Source: HIMB11 sp965657135
GTDB taxonomy: Bacteria > Pseudomonadota > Alphaproteobacteria > Rhodobacterales > Rhodobacteraceae
Assembly: GCA_965657135.1 (NCBI GenBank)
Contig: CBFHNF010000014.1
Span: forward strand, 1-64,000
Length of the DNA stretch: 64,000 bases
Reading direction: 5' to 3'
Shown in pieces: positions 26,444 to 35,904 of the stretch. Under the pieces are notes generated by a model, which searched no databases, was not told the DNA's origin, and saw only the letters and a program-made list of their open reading frames with translations. The translations under genes and the position numbers were made by a program. The stretch's first letter is position 1; the number at the start of each line of letters is the position of its first letter.

Positions 26444-28363
26444 CCCCTTTAACATCTCTTCAAATCCTACACTTTCGCTTGAGCGTCCCAGTCGTGCCCG
26501 ATAAATGGGGAGGCTTTCCGTAACACGCATGATGTAATTCCGAGTTTCCTGAAAAGGAGCCATTTCTATCCAATCAATCACATCCGTTGATGGCTTGCGT
26601 GGATCCCCCATTAATTCGATCCAACGATCCGCGCGCGACGGCCCCGCATTATAGGCCACAGACATCAATACTGGGTTACCGTCATATCGCTCTGACAGTT
26701 CCTCTAGATATGTAATACCCAGCCGCGCATTATAGGCCCAATCTTGTTCTAGCCGTTTCTGCGAATAAGGTAACCCCACCCGTGCTGCCATTTCCTGCGC
26801 AGTTTTGGGCATCACCTGCATCAATCCACGTGCACCCACAGGCGAAATTACGAAAGGATCAAATTCACTTTCGCGACGTGCGATTGCAAGAACCAATTCA
26901 GATGGCACGCGTGCCGGCATTCGGGCAACAGGGTGCAACGCGTAATAGGGACGAATAAATGTTTTGCCCATCGATGCCTGTCGCTTGCCCAGCATCACAA
27001 GAACATGTGGCTTTCGAAGTTCTTCTAAAAAATCATTTAGTCTGTGCACATCGTCCTTGGACAAAGTTTCAGATAAATGTGTGATAAACCTTTCCCCCAA
27101 TGGGTTTTGATTTGCAGAAAACAATAAAATTGCGGCATGCAAGACAGAACTATCCACAAAACTCGCGGTCCGCCAATCAGGCAATTCGCCCCAAGTGTAA
27201 AAATCCTTAGGCATATCGACACCCAGCTTTTCCGCACTTAGCAATCCATAAAAACTACTCTGATATTGCGCACCTTTTTCAAATGCGGCTGTTGCAACTT
27301 CTGTTTGACCAGCTGAAGAATAAGCGCGCCCCAACCAGTAATATCCGCGTCCCAGCGAAATAGGCGTATCAACAGATTCTAAAAAATTTTCAAAGTGCCG
27401 TATTGCACGATCAGGGTCGCCTAATCTTTGCAGTGCCGCAAAACCAGACAACCACTCGAGGGTCGCAGCATCTGTTCCATTTTTGATGTGATGTTGCGAA
27501 GCAATTTCATATGCCAGCTTGTTTTTGCTATCAAATAGCAAATCGCGTACGATTCTAATGCGTGACTTTGCCCATCGCTCTGCCTGCCCCAGACGCTCTG
27601 CACGTTGGCTTTCGATTTTTAATAGGTCGATTGCGCCATCACGATACCCATTTTTCAAACGCCATTCAAACCTTGCGTGATTTAAAACAGGATGATTGCG
27701 GACTGAATTGGGCACTGCATTTATGAGCCCAGTAACACCATCTTGACCAGTTCGAAGCGCAATCCGTGCGCGCATCAAAGCCTGTAAATCAGACCCAACA
27801 TGACGCATCATAAGCTGAGCAGAGCTATGTTCATCTAACCACAACATTTCGATCAGACGCAATTCATGCAGCGATGCCAGATCTTGGCCAAATTCTTCGA
27901 TAAGCATGTCGTGTTGAGTGCTGGTCAGTGCAAAGTACACCCAGGCGTTTTGCGCAACAAGGGACGCCTTGCTGCTCTGTCCAACCTGCCGAAGTGCCAA
28001 GGCATAGGCAAGCGCACCAGCACCTGTTTGGGGGTCATCATTTTTAAAAAAATCAAGGACTGTTTGCGTCGTAGCTGTTTCTAACATGCTTTCGGACTGT
28101 TTGCGCAAATAGGGTAAACCGGGCCAGTCCGAATTCCGCGACAAAAAAGCAAGCGCATCTTCTACGTTGCCCTTGGATGCCCGCAAACGGTGCCATTCAA
28201 TTACATCACGGGCAACCAAACCATCCTGTTCAGCAACACGCAATGCAATGTCCCACTCACCTGCATTCATCGCTGAAAAAGCACGTTCCAATGCGCGTTC
28301 TTGCGCGGATACAGCCACGGCTGTGACCAACAGATAAAGAAAAACACAGAATAATCGGAACAT
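26417..28363 (-). CDS. soluble lytic transglycosylase (Slt family)
   Basis: 648-residue periplasmic enzyme that cleaves glycan strands of peptidoglycan to 1,6-anhydro products. A signal peptide (cleavage near VSA-Q) is followed by a long alpha-superhelical region with TPR-like repeats (to about 470). The C-terminal goose-lysozyme-like domain has catalytic Glu498 in RRESEFD, GLMQVMP and AYNAGPSR motifs. The start is set at ATG 28363; an upstream TTG at 28378 would add five residues. The 27-bp 3' overlap with the EamA gene may cause antisense interference. Confidence 0.93.
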   Translation of the reverse strand: MFRLFCVFLYLLVTAVAVSAQERALERAFSAMNAGEWDIALRVAEQDGLVARDVIEWHRLRASKGNVEDALAFLSRNSDWPGLPYLRKQSESMLETATTQTVLDFFKNDDPQTGAGALAYALALRQVGQSSKASLVAQNAWVYFALTSTQHDMLIEEFGQDLASLHELRLIEMLWLDEHSSAQLMMRHVGSDLQALMRARIALRTGQDGVTGLINAVPNSVRNHPVLNHARFEWRLKNGYRDGAIDLLKIESQRAERLGQAERWAKSRIRIVRDLLFDSKNKLAYEIASQHHIKNGTDAATLEWLSGFAALQRLGDPDRAIRHFENFLESVDTPISLGRGYYWLGRAYSSAGQTEVATAAFEKGAQYQSSFYGLLSAEKLGVDMPKDFYTWGELPDWRTASFVDSSVLHAAILLFSANQNPLGERFITHLSETLSKDDVHRLNDFLEELRKPHVLVMLGKRQASMGKTFIRPYYALHPVARMPARVPSELVLAIARRESEFDPFVISPVGARGLMQVMPKTAQEMAARVGLPYSQKRLEQDWAYNARLGITYLEELSERYDGNPVLMSVAYNAGPSRADRWIELMGDPRKPSTDVIDWIEMAPFQETRNYIMRVTESLPIYRARLGRSSESVGFEEMLKGSSLRLRTP

Positions 28364-28504
28364 GGCTTGCAATTTCAATTTATTGGCTGGATAGGTACCC
28401 TTAGCTTATGTCACATACTGTGGACATCAAGTCACGGTTTCCTTATCTGCAAGAAACCGCTGTATCATCCGGGCCCTGCCCGCCAAACACGAAAGGAGCG
28501 TGTC

Positions 28505-29380
28505 ATGTTAAAGGGCTCAATGCCAGCTTTGATCACGCCGTTCAAAGACGGCGCTGTGGATCTGGAAACATTAAAGAAATTGGTTGAATGGCATATTTAC
28601 CAGGGCAGCCATGGGTTGGTCCCAGTTGGCACAACGGGCGAGAGTCCTACTCTCACCCATGAAGAACATGAATTGGTTGTGGAAACCGTCGTGAACGCAG
28701 CTGCGGGGCGCATCCCTGTTGTTGCAGGTGCCGGATCAAACAATACTGCCGAAGCGCTACGATTCGTTGAGCACGCCAAGCGCGTTGGCGCGGACGCGGC
28801 TCTTGTTGTGACTCCATATTACAATAAACCGACACAGGCAGGTTTGATCGCCCACTTTGAAGCACTTGCAAATGCATCTGATTTGCCGATTGTGATTTAT
28901 AATATCCCTGGTCGTTCAGTCGTCGACATGTCGCCTGCGACGATGGGTGAATTGGCCAAGTTACCGAATATCATTGGCGTCAAGGATGCGACAGGTGATT
29001 TGGCGCGTGTTTGTGATCAACGTATGGCATGCGGTCCAGACTTTTTACAAATCTCTGGTGAGGATGCAACAGCGCATGGGTTCAATGCACAAGGTGGTAT
29101 TGGGTGTATTTCGGTCACGGCCAACGTCGCCCCAGCCCTGTGCGCACAAATGCAAGAGGCGACATTACGCTGTGATTATACCGCAGCATTGGAACTACAA
29201 GATCGCTTGATGCCATTGCACAAGGCCATCTTTACCGAACCTGGTCTGGTCGGCGCAAAATATGCAATGTCAGTCTTGGGTTTGTGTTCTGATGAAGTTC
29301 GCCTGCCTCTTATTCCATTAACGGATGGAACAAAGACACTTGTTAAGGACGCAATGCGCCACGCCGAGTTAATCAATTAA
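28505..29380 (+). CDS. dapA: 4-hydroxy-tetrahydrodipicolinate synthase
   Basis: 291-residue TIM-barrel aldolase condensing pyruvate with aspartate semialdehyde, the first committed step to diaminopimelate and lysine. The Schiff-base Lys160 is in GVKDATGD, Tyr132 in IYNIPGR, and the GTTGES motif is at 42-47. The start at 28505 follows AGGAGCGTGTC and matches the family's N-terminus; a longer open frame from 28367 is rejected. It is divergent from the lytic transglycosylase, so two murein-related genes share the spacer. Confidence 0.96.
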   Translation: MLKGSMPALITPFKDGAVDLETLKKLVEWHIYQGSHGLVPVGTTGESPTLTHEEHELVVETVVNAAAGRIPVVAGAGSNNTAEALRFVEHAKRVGADAALVVTPYYNKPTQAGLIAHFEALANASDLPIVIYNIPGRSVVDMSPATMGELAKLPNIIGVKDATGDLARVCDQRMACGPDFLQISGEDATAHGFNAQGGIGCISVTANVAPALCAQMQEATLRCDYTAALELQDRLMPLHKAIFTEPGLVGAKYAMSVLGLCSDEVRLPLIPLTDGTKTLVKDAMRHAELIN

Positions 29381-29403
29381 GTTTAGCACGAACAAGCATA
29401 TGG

Positions 29404-29428
29404 AAGGCGCGATTTCCGCGCCTTTTTT
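29404..29428 (+). terminator. dapA terminator
   Basis: Perfect stem AAGGCGCG / CGCGCCTT with a 5-base loop followed by T-run to 29428. It overlaps the last bases of the convergent puuD gene. Confidence 0.88.
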
Positions 29429-30680
29429 ATTTTAAAGCAAGTGATAATGGCATCTCACTTATCGTACGGCGATACCAATTTCGGATCAGTGCACGTTCAT
29501 GCTCTTCCATCCATGAAACATTCGCCGGTGGCATTGCATTGCTTACGCCTGAGTGTAAATAAATTTCTTTAGCGTACTTTGTTATGTCACCAGGCGTTTC
29601 TAAAAAAACATGCTTTGGCGCACGGTGGATGCCCTCGTAAACGGGTTCACGTGCATGACACATAGAACAGCGCCCCAAAACAACGTCCTGCACCGGATCA
29701 AAGCCAACAGCTGACGCAAAAATTTCTTGTCTTGGTGTTAGTGCGCCTTGCTCTGGGTCATCCTGTGATAGGGGCGCGGTGGACAACCACATAATTAGGA
29801 TAAATAGGATTATCGTGGCAGGCCATGTCCAGATCGGATTACCGCGGCGCGCATGCAACGAATTGAAATAATGCCGAATGGTCACACCCATTAGAAAGAC
29901 CAGTGCAGCGATAATCCAATTATACTCACTCGCAAACGCTAGTGGATAATGATTAGACAGCATAAAGAAAATAACAGGAAGCGTTAGGTAATTGTTGTGC
30001 GTAGAACGCAACTTTGCAATTTTTCCATACTTGGGATCTGGGGTACGCCCAGCGATCAAATCCGCAACAACGATTTTCTGGTTTGGAATAATGATGAAAA
30101 ATACATTCGCGGACATAATAGTTGCGGTAAACGCACCCAAATGCAGCAATGTTGCCCGTCCAGTAAAGACCTGATCATAGCTCCACCCCATGAATACCAG
30201 CAAACCGAACAATAGCACCATCAGAAGTGTTGGAGTTTCACCCAAAGGCGATTTACACAATTGATCATAAACGACCCATCCAAAGGCCAATGAACCCGCT
30301 GAAATCAAAATCCCTTGAATCAAGCTCACATCGCTTTTGCTCGCATCTATCAGGTATAATTCTCCACCCGCCCAATACACGATCATTAATAGTGCTGCAC
30401 CTGACAACCAAGTCGAGTAACTTTCCCATTTAAACCATATCAGGTGTTCGGGCATGCGCTCAGGCGCAACAAGATATTTGCGAATATGATAAAACCCGCC
30501 ACCGTGTACTTGCCATTCCTCTCCATGCGCGCCTTTTGGTAGATCCGGTACCTGTCGTAAGCCCAAATCCAACGCGATGAAGTAAAAGGATGATCCGATC
30601 CATGCGATTGCCGTGATCACGTGCAGCCAGCGCACTGCAAACGCTAACCAATCCCAGATAATTGCCAGTTCGTATGCCAT
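29427..30680 (-). CDS. puuD: urate hydroxylase PuuD (membrane, with cytochrome c domain)
   Basis: 417-residue integral membrane protein. The N-terminal urate-oxidase domain (about 1-300) has about eight helices. The C-terminal part is a small c-type cytochrome with CSMCH at 338-342 and Met383 in NAMPP as likely axial ligand. PuuD oxidises urate to 5-hydroxyisourate and passes electrons to the respiratory chain instead of making hydrogen peroxide as classical uricase does. It is divergent from a LysR regulator and next to uraH, puuE-uraD, allA and a permease. Identification rests on domain order plus this context. Confidence 0.92.
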   Translation of the reverse strand: MAYELAIIWDWLAFAVRWLHVITAIAWIGSSFYFIALDLGLRQVPDLPKGAHGEEWQVHGGGFYHIRKYLVAPERMPEHLIWFKWESYSTWLSGAALLMIVYWAGGELYLIDASKSDVSLIQGILISAGSLAFGWVVYDQLCKSPLGETPTLLMVLLFGLLVFMGWSYDQVFTGRATLLHLGAFTATIMSANVFFIIIPNQKIVVADLIAGRTPDPKYGKIAKLRSTHNNYLTLPVIFFMLSNHYPLAFASEYNWIIAALVFLMGVTIRHYFNSLHARRGNPIWTWPATIILFILIMWLSTAPLSQDDPEQGALTPRQEIFASAVGFDPVQDVVLGRCSMCHAREPVYEGIHRAPKHVFLETPGDITKYAKEIYLHSGVSNAMPPANVSWMEEHERALIRNWYRRTISEMPLSLALK

Positions 30681-30726
30681 AACCTTGCCTCTGATCTGAT
30701 GGTTTAATTACAAAATATCGTTGTTT

Positions 30727-30776
30727 TCGATTTTCTTGTATTGTAGAAAATTCCCAATCTGTTTCAAGAAAATCGA
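30727..30776. promoter_or_regulatory. LysR-type operator in the puuD / lysR spacer
   Basis: Perfect 12-bp inverted repeat TCGATTTTCTTG (30727-30738) and CAAGAAAATCGA (30765-30776). Inside it TTTTCT-N8-AGAAAA (30731-30750) provides a further half-site. The right arm overlaps the ribosome-binding region of the LysR gene. This is a plausible binding region for the regulator. Confidence 0.65.
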
Positions 30777-30780
30777 GAAA

Positions 30781-31683
30781 ATGTCTTACTTTGAAAACAT
30801 CAAAACCTTTATCCGTGTCTATGATCTTGGGTCAATGTCCGCGGCGGCGCGAGACCAACGCATTTCCCCTGCTGTGGCGTCGGCGCGCATTTCGCAATTA
30901 GAAGATCACTTGGGCGTACGTCTGTTCCAGCGCACAACGCGCATGTTACATCCTACTCAACAAGGAAAACTGTTTTATTCGGGTGCAACACGGATATTAG
31001 AAGCGGTTGAAGATGCCGAAGCTGCAGTGCAGGACATTACCCAAACCCCTCGTGGGACGCTCTATATCGCCGCACCATTAGGGATTGGTCGCCGAATTAT
31101 AGCGCCGGCAATCCCTTTATTTAAGCAGCAATTTCCCTTCATTGATATTCGCTTGCGCCTGTCAGATAGACGGGTTGATGTTTTGGCCGAAGGATTGGAT
31201 TTGGCGTTTTTTCTAGGTAATCCAGAAGACTCGACTTTGAAAATGCGCAAATTTACCGATTGCGAACGCCTATTGTGCGCGTCACCCGAATATATTGCTG
31301 CCCGCGGCATGCCGAGTTCTGTCACAGCTTTAAGCGATGGATCACATGATTGCCTAAATTTGCGTTTTCCCGGCGCGTCAGAGTTCCAATGGCCTTTACG
31401 TGTTGATGGGAAAGTACAGCGAACCACGGTGAAAGGACCATATGAAACCGATGACGGAGATGTCCTAACGCATTGGGCGCTAGAAGGTCACGGAATTGTC
31501 CTTAAACCATTTTTTGAGGTGAAAGATCACTTAAACACAGGACAGTTAATACGTGTGCTGGACAATGTAACCCCAACGGATGTTCAGTTAGGTTGCTTGT
31601 ATCCGCACCGCAAACGACAAGATCCCAAAACCCGAAACTTCATGGAATTTATGGCCCAACATATTGCGGCAGCACTAAGATAA
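30781..31683 (+). CDS. LysR-family regulator of the urate island
   Basis: 300 residues: an N-terminal winged helix (about 1-60, with SMSAAARDQRISPAVASARISQLE) and a periplasmic-binding-like effector domain. Location between puuD and uraH suggests control of urate catabolism, with a purine intermediate as effector; this is inference. A start upstream at 30721 would place the operator inside the gene, so ATG 30781 is preferred. It is closest to the AaeR/CrgA subgroup by its overall pattern, but no ortholog was named. Confidence 0.87.
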   Translation: MSYFENIKTFIRVYDLGSMSAAARDQRISPAVASARISQLEDHLGVRLFQRTTRMLHPTQQGKLFYSGATRILEAVEDAEAAVQDITQTPRGTLYIAAPLGIGRRIIAPAIPLFKQQFPFIDIRLRLSDRRVDVLAEGLDLAFFLGNPEDSTLKMRKFTDCERLLCASPEYIAARGMPSSVTALSDGSHDCLNLRFPGASEFQWPLRVDGKVQRTTVKGPYETDDGDVLTHWALEGHGIVLKPFFEVKDHLNTGQLIRVLDNVTPTDVQLGCLYPHRKRQDPKTRNFMEFMAQHIAAALR

Positions 31684-31686
31684 TCG

Positions 31687-32040
31687 TTAGCTACCGCGAT
31701 AGGTAGAATATCCGTAAGGGGACAGAAGCAAGGGCACATGATAATGATCATCCAGTGCCATCCCAAAGCGAATAGGAATTACATCCAAAAATAGCGGATC
31801 TTTTTCAGCTTGATCCGTTGCTCTCAAATAATCACCTGCATGAAACACGATTTCGTATTGCCCCAACTCAAACTCTGAAGCAGGCAATATTTGTTGATCG
31901 GTTCGCCCATCATCGTTTGTGATCAAGCTAATCAAGTGATCACGTCCTTGATCACTGATGCGGTACAAATCTATCCGCAAACCAGCCGCCGGGCATCCAC
32001 GCGCGGTATCCAGTACATGTGTTGTCAAGAAACCTGTCAT
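31687..32040 (-). CDS. uraH: 5-hydroxyisourate hydrolase (transthyretin-like)
   Basis: 117-residue enzyme that converts 5-hydroxyisourate to OHCU, the second step of urate breakdown. HVLDTARGCPA at the N-terminus and the C-terminal YSTYRGS tetrapeptide region are the HIUase signatures that separate it from vertebrate transthyretin. The start at 32040 fits the family; four residues upstream are excluded. It is convergent with the LysR gene and divergent from puuE-uraD. Confidence 0.95.
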   Translation of the reverse strand: MTGFLTTHVLDTARGCPAAGLRIDLYRISDQGRDHLISLITNDDGRTDQQILPASEFELGQYEIVFHAGDYLRATDQAEKDPLFLDVIPIRFGMALDDHYHVPLLLSPYGYSTYRGS

Positions 32041-32191
32041 AACTACCCCCAAAAAAGTCTATTGCTAGTATTTCCATAGTTCGGTTCATGATCAACAACA
32101 AACCTCTTTACACAAGAGTTTCAAAAATAATTTGAAAGGCAAATGAATTTTGCGAAAGTAAAAGATAATGAATCATGAACAAGGATCCACC

Positions 32192-33607
32192 ATGATGCGC
32201 TATGAACGGGACATGCTGGGATACGGGGCGACACCGCCGAATGCAAATTGGCCAAATCATGCACGCATCGCTGTGCAATTCGTCATCAATTATGAAGAAG
32301 GTGGCGAAAACTGCATTCTTCATGGCGATGAGGGCTCAGAAGCATTTTTGTCGGAAATCGTTGGTGCAGCGTCATGGCCTGGGCAACGACATTGGAACAT
32401 GGAAAGCATTTATGAATATGGTGCACGCGCGGGATTTTGGCGATTGCACCGCTTGTTCACTGATCTGAACATTCCCGCGACCGTCTACGGCGTGGCGACG
32501 GCTCTTGCACGTTCGCCAGTACAGGTGCGTGCAATGCAAGACGCCGGCTGGGAAATCGCAAGCCACGGCCTAAAGTGGGTCGAGCACAAAGACATGTCCG
32601 CAGACGAGGAGCAAGCGCAAATCCAAGCTGCAATCGCCCTGCACACGGAAGTGACTGGAGAACGTCCCTTTGGGTGGTACACTGGACGCTGTTCGCAAAA
32701 CACGGTTGCATTGGTCGCCAAAGAAGGTGGGTTTGATTATATCTCAGACACCTACGCAGATGACCTGCCCTATTGGATTCATGTGGATGGACATGATCAA
32801 TTGATTATTCCCTATACCCTAGATGCCAATGATATGCGCTTTGCAACACCCCAAGGTTTCAATGCGGGTGATCAATTCTTTAACTATTTGAAAGACAGCT
32901 TTGATGCGCTCTATGCCGAAGGTGCGGATGGACAAGCCAAAATGATGTCCATCGGCCTGCATTGTCGGCTAATTGGGCGACCTGGTCGTGTGATGGCTTT
33001 ACGTCGCTTCATGGAGTACGCGCGATCAAAAGAAGGGGTATGGTTTGCAACCCGTCGCGCCATCGCCAAGCACTGGAGCGAAAACCACCCGCCAGTTCAT
33101 ATTGAACGACCCAGCCAAATGACGCGTGAGCGGTTTGTTGAAACATATGGTTCGATTTTTGAACATTCAAAGTGGGTTGCAGAAGGCGCATTTGATAGCG
33201 AACTAGGGCCCGCCCATGATTGCGCGATTGGCCTACACAATGCGATGGCTCGTGTCTTCCGGCGTGCCAGCCAACACATGCGATTGGGGGTTCTGCGTGC
33301 ACACCCTGACCTGGCTGGCAAATTAGCCGCTGCAAAGCGCCTCACCAAAGAAAGCACCTCTGAACAAGCGTCGGCAGGGCTTGATGCACTGACCGATGAG
33401 GAACGTACAAAATTTCAGGCCTTAAACGCTAATTATGTTCAAAAGCATGGGTTTCCCTTTATCATCGCAGTGCGGGACAATTCCAAATTGGGGATCCTTC
33501 ATGCATTTGAACGCCGCCTGAATAACGAAACATCTATCGAATTCGAAGAGGCATGCAAACAGGTCGAACGGATCGCTGAACTTCGATTAAGTGAGGTTCT
33601 TCCATGA
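32192..33607 (+). CDS. puuE-uraD: bifunctional allantoinase PuuE / OHCU decarboxylase UraD
   Basis: 471 residues made of two enzymes. Residues 1 to about 305 are a polysaccharide-deacetylase-fold allantoinase (PuuE), with NYEEGGENCILHGD and the ASHGLKWVEH metal-binding segment. Residues about 310-471 are 2-oxo-4-hydroxy-4-carboxy-5-ureidoimidazoline decarboxylase, with catalytic His in LRAHPDLAGK and HGFPFIIAVR. The fusion joins two consecutive steps, OHCU to S-allantoin and allantoin to allantoate. ATG 32192 is preferred since AAGGA lies six bases upstream; ATG 32168 is in frame. It overlaps allA by 4 bp. Confidence 0.93.
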   Translation: MMRYERDMLGYGATPPNANWPNHARIAVQFVINYEEGGENCILHGDEGSEAFLSEIVGAASWPGQRHWNMESIYEYGARAGFWRLHRLFTDLNIPATVYGVATALARSPVQVRAMQDAGWEIASHGLKWVEHKDMSADEEQAQIQAAIALHTEVTGERPFGWYTGRCSQNTVALVAKEGGFDYISDTYADDLPYWIHVDGHDQLIIPYTLDANDMRFATPQGFNAGDQFFNYLKDSFDALYAEGADGQAKMMSIGLHCRLIGRPGRVMALRRFMEYARSKEGVWFATRRAIAKHWSENHPPVHIERPSQMTRERFVETYGSIFEHSKWVAEGAFDSELGPAHDCAIGLHNAMARVFRRASQHMRLGVLRAHPDLAGKLAAAKRLTKESTSEQASAGLDALTDEERTKFQALNANYVQKHGFPFIIAVRDNSKLGILHAFERRLNNETSIEFEEACKQVERIAELRLSEVLP

Positions 33608-34095
33608 GTGCCAAAATTTCAATCGAACCTTTAGATTCACATGAATTTGCCCCCTTTGGCGAAATACTTGAGGCGAGAGGCGCACCAGACAAAATAATAA
33701 ACCAAGGCCTGTGTGGGCGCTATCATGACCTTGCACAGCTCGACTTTAATCAGGGACGCGCGGGCATCAGCATTTTTAATGCCCAGGTGCGCCAGCTTCC
33801 TTACGAACTAACGATGATGGAACGACATCCCGAGGGATCACAAGCCTTTGTTCCAATGGCATATTTTCCATTTTTAATTATCGTTGCGGGTGATCAAAAT
33901 GGCGCTCCCGGGCGTCCACGTGCGTTCATGTCAAATGCAGGCCAAGGCATCAATTTTCATCGCAATACATGGCACGGGGTTTTGACACCGTTACATGCCC
34001 CTGGCTTGTTCTGTGTTGTCGATCGGATTGGGCAGGGCGCAAATCTAGAAGAATTTTTCTTTGACACACCATATATAGTTGTATCAAAGTCTTAG
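33604..34095 (+). CDS. allA: ureidoglycolate lyase
   Basis: 163-residue cupin-like enzyme that splits ureidoglycolate into glyoxylate and urea. The N-terminus (EPLDSHEFAPFGEIL) and RGRP-type core with FHRNTWHGVLTPL are AllA signatures. Translational coupling to puuE-uraD (ATGA overlap) supports the pathway assignment. The substrate is formed by allantoicase, which is not in this window, so that gene must be elsewhere or the step differs. The product glyoxylate can feed the genes near 49-57 kb. Confidence 0.93.
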   Translation: MSAKISIEPLDSHEFAPFGEILEARGAPDKIINQGLCGRYHDLAQLDFNQGRAGISIFNAQVRQLPYELTMMERHPEGSQAFVPMAYFPFLIIVAGDQNGAPGRPRAFMSNAGQGINFHRNTWHGVLTPLHAPGLFCVVDRIGQGANLEEFFFDTPYIVVSKS

Positions 34096-34154
34096 AAATT
34101 CGCCCACCAAAGAGGCGGAACGATTAAAAAACAGTCAATCAGGGGAGACTTACA

Positions 34155-35477
34155 ATGACTGATAAAGCACTGGGAGCGTATAGCGATCCCAACTCAATGC
34201 CGCCGATGAGCCAGGCGGTACCACTTGGTTTACAACACGTATTGGCGATGTTTGCGTCAAACGTGACACCTTCAATCATCGTTGCTGGGGCCGCTGGATT
34301 AGCATTCGGAAGCGCCGAACAAGTTTATTTGATCCAAATGGCGATGCTCTTTGCGGGCGTGGCAACAATCTTCCAAACAATGGGGATTGGGCCAATCGGC
34401 GCACGCATGCCAATTATGCAGGGCACCAGCTTTGCCTTTGTTGGTGTTTTGGCAGGAATTTCAGCGACCCAAGGGTTGGGCGTTGCATTGACTGCCTGTA
34501 TTATCGGCGGCCTTATCCACTTTGCGCTTGGTTCAGTTATCGGACGCATCCGTTTTCTATTCCCGCCGCTTGTCACAGGCTTGGTCATTTTGGCCATTGG
34601 TCTATACCTCATTCCAGTTGGCATAAAATACGCAGCTGGAGGTGCAGCAGATTTCCAAATGGCAGCTGAAAGCTTTGGATCGCTGAAGCATTGGACGGTG
34701 GCGTTGACTGTGATTATTGTTGCCCTCCTGTTTAAATTCAAAACTTCAGGCGCAGTGTCAAATGCCGCTATTCTTATTGGATTGCTTGCTGGATACGCTG
34801 TAGCAGCAATGTCAGGAATGGTGAGCCTAGCTGGATTTCAAAAGGCAAGCTGGATTACCAGCATCCAAGTTTTGCCATACGGTTTTGAATTCAATCTGGG
34901 CGCTGTCATAGCAGTTACTTTGGTATCAATCGTCTCTGCGGTAGAAACCGTTGGCGACGCATCTGCAACCGCGAAAGCAGGTGCGGGACGTGAGGCGACA
35001 GATGAAGAGATTGCAGGCGCAACTTATGCTGACGGTCTAGGAACCGCCGTTGCTGGTGTCTTTGGTGGTCTGCCAAACACCTCATTTAGCCAAAACGTTG
35101 GTATCGTTGGCATGACAGGCATCATGAGCCGCCATGTCGTTACCATAGCGGGGGCAATCCTAGTTGTGTGCGGGTTAATCCCAAAAATCGGTGCCTTGAT
35201 CGCTTCAATGCCTCTGCCTGTCTTGGGCGGCGGTGTGATCGTAATGTTTGGTATGGTCGCAGCCGCTGGTATGAACGTATTGTCAGAAGTGAAAATGACA
35301 CGCCGTAACATGGTGATCATTGCAATTTCTCTGACCGCGGGTCTGGGACTAAACCTTGTACCGTCTGCCGTTCAGTATTTACCTGGCATTTGGAAAACAC
35401 TGGCAACATCTGCAGTTGCACCAACCGCTTTCTTGGCAATCGTGTTGAACCAAATATTGCCAGAAGACATGGAATAA
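34155..35477 (+). CDS. NCS2-family purine/urate permease
   Basis: 440-residue membrane protein of the nucleobase-ascorbate transporter family with about 12-14 helices. The family signature is seen as QNVGIVGMTGIMSRHVV, together with the PLGLQHVLAMFASNVTP start. It likely imports xanthine or urate with protons to feed the catabolic genes just upstream. Start ATG follows AGGGGAGACTTACA. Last gene of the urate island, closed by a strong terminator. Confidence 0.92.
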   Translation: MTDKALGAYSDPNSMPPMSQAVPLGLQHVLAMFASNVTPSIIVAGAAGLAFGSAEQVYLIQMAMLFAGVATIFQTMGIGPIGARMPIMQGTSFAFVGVLAGISATQGLGVALTACIIGGLIHFALGSVIGRIRFLFPPLVTGLVILAIGLYLIPVGIKYAAGGAADFQMAAESFGSLKHWTVALTVIIVALLFKFKTSGAVSNAAILIGLLAGYAVAAMSGMVSLAGFQKASWITSIQVLPYGFEFNLGAVIAVTLVSIVSAVETVGDASATAKAGAGREATDEEIAGATYADGLGTAVAGVFGGLPNTSFSQNVGIVGMTGIMSRHVVTIAGAILVVCGLIPKIGALIASMPLPVLGGGVIVMFGMVAAAGMNVLSEVKMTRRNMVIIAISLTAGLGLNLVPSAVQYLPGIWKTLATSAVAPTAFLAIVLNQILPEDME

Positions 35478-35500
35478 GCAGTTCAACAATCCTGCTACCC

Positions 35501-35530
35501 AAAAGGCCCCACATTACGTGGGGCCTTTTT
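35501..35530 (+). terminator. terminator of the permease gene
   Basis: 12-bp perfect stem AAAAGGCCCCAC / GTGGGGCCTTTT, 5-base loop, T-run. It closes the urate island. Confidence 0.92.
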
Positions 35531-35568
35531 CACTTGAAAATTACTTCGGATGGCGCAACTCTCACCTT

Positions 35569-35904
35569 ATGAACACTTTAACACCCTTTCCAGGGACGCA
35601 TGCCCATCATGTTGTCGCGTTTCATCGAACTGAGCTAAGCGTTATACTTTCGCTGTATGGACAAATGGTCGCCGCCGGCGAATGGCGTGATTACGGTATT
35701 TCATCGTTAATAGAAGTTGCCGTTTTTTCAATATTTCGACGTACCGCTGAACAGCCATTATACAGAATCGAAAAACGCCCAAAGCTTCGAAACAAGCAAG
35801 GCGAATACAGCGTCATCGGAATGGACGGGCAAATTTTAAAACGCGGTCATGAGTTAAAAACAGTGTTACGTGTGTTTGATAAGAAACGAATACGCGTGGT
35901 CTAA
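35569..35904 (+). CDS. DUF2794 family protein
   Basis: 111 residues of a small alphaproteobacterial family. The conserved block FHRTELSVILSLYGQMVAAGEWRDYGI and the later RRTAEQPLYRIEKRPKLR, EYSVIGMDGQILKRGHEL are clear. Function unknown; no membrane segment or signal peptide. The start at 35569 matches family length; an upstream frame through the terminator hairpin is rejected. Translation initiation lies only 38 bp after the terminator, so it has its own promoter or relies on read-through. Confidence 0.9.
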   Translation: MNTLTPFPGTHAHHVVAFHRTELSVILSLYGQMVAAGEWRDYGISSLIEVAVFSIFRRTAEQPLYRIEKRPKLRNKQGEYSVIGMDGQILKRGHELKTVLRVFDKKRIRVV

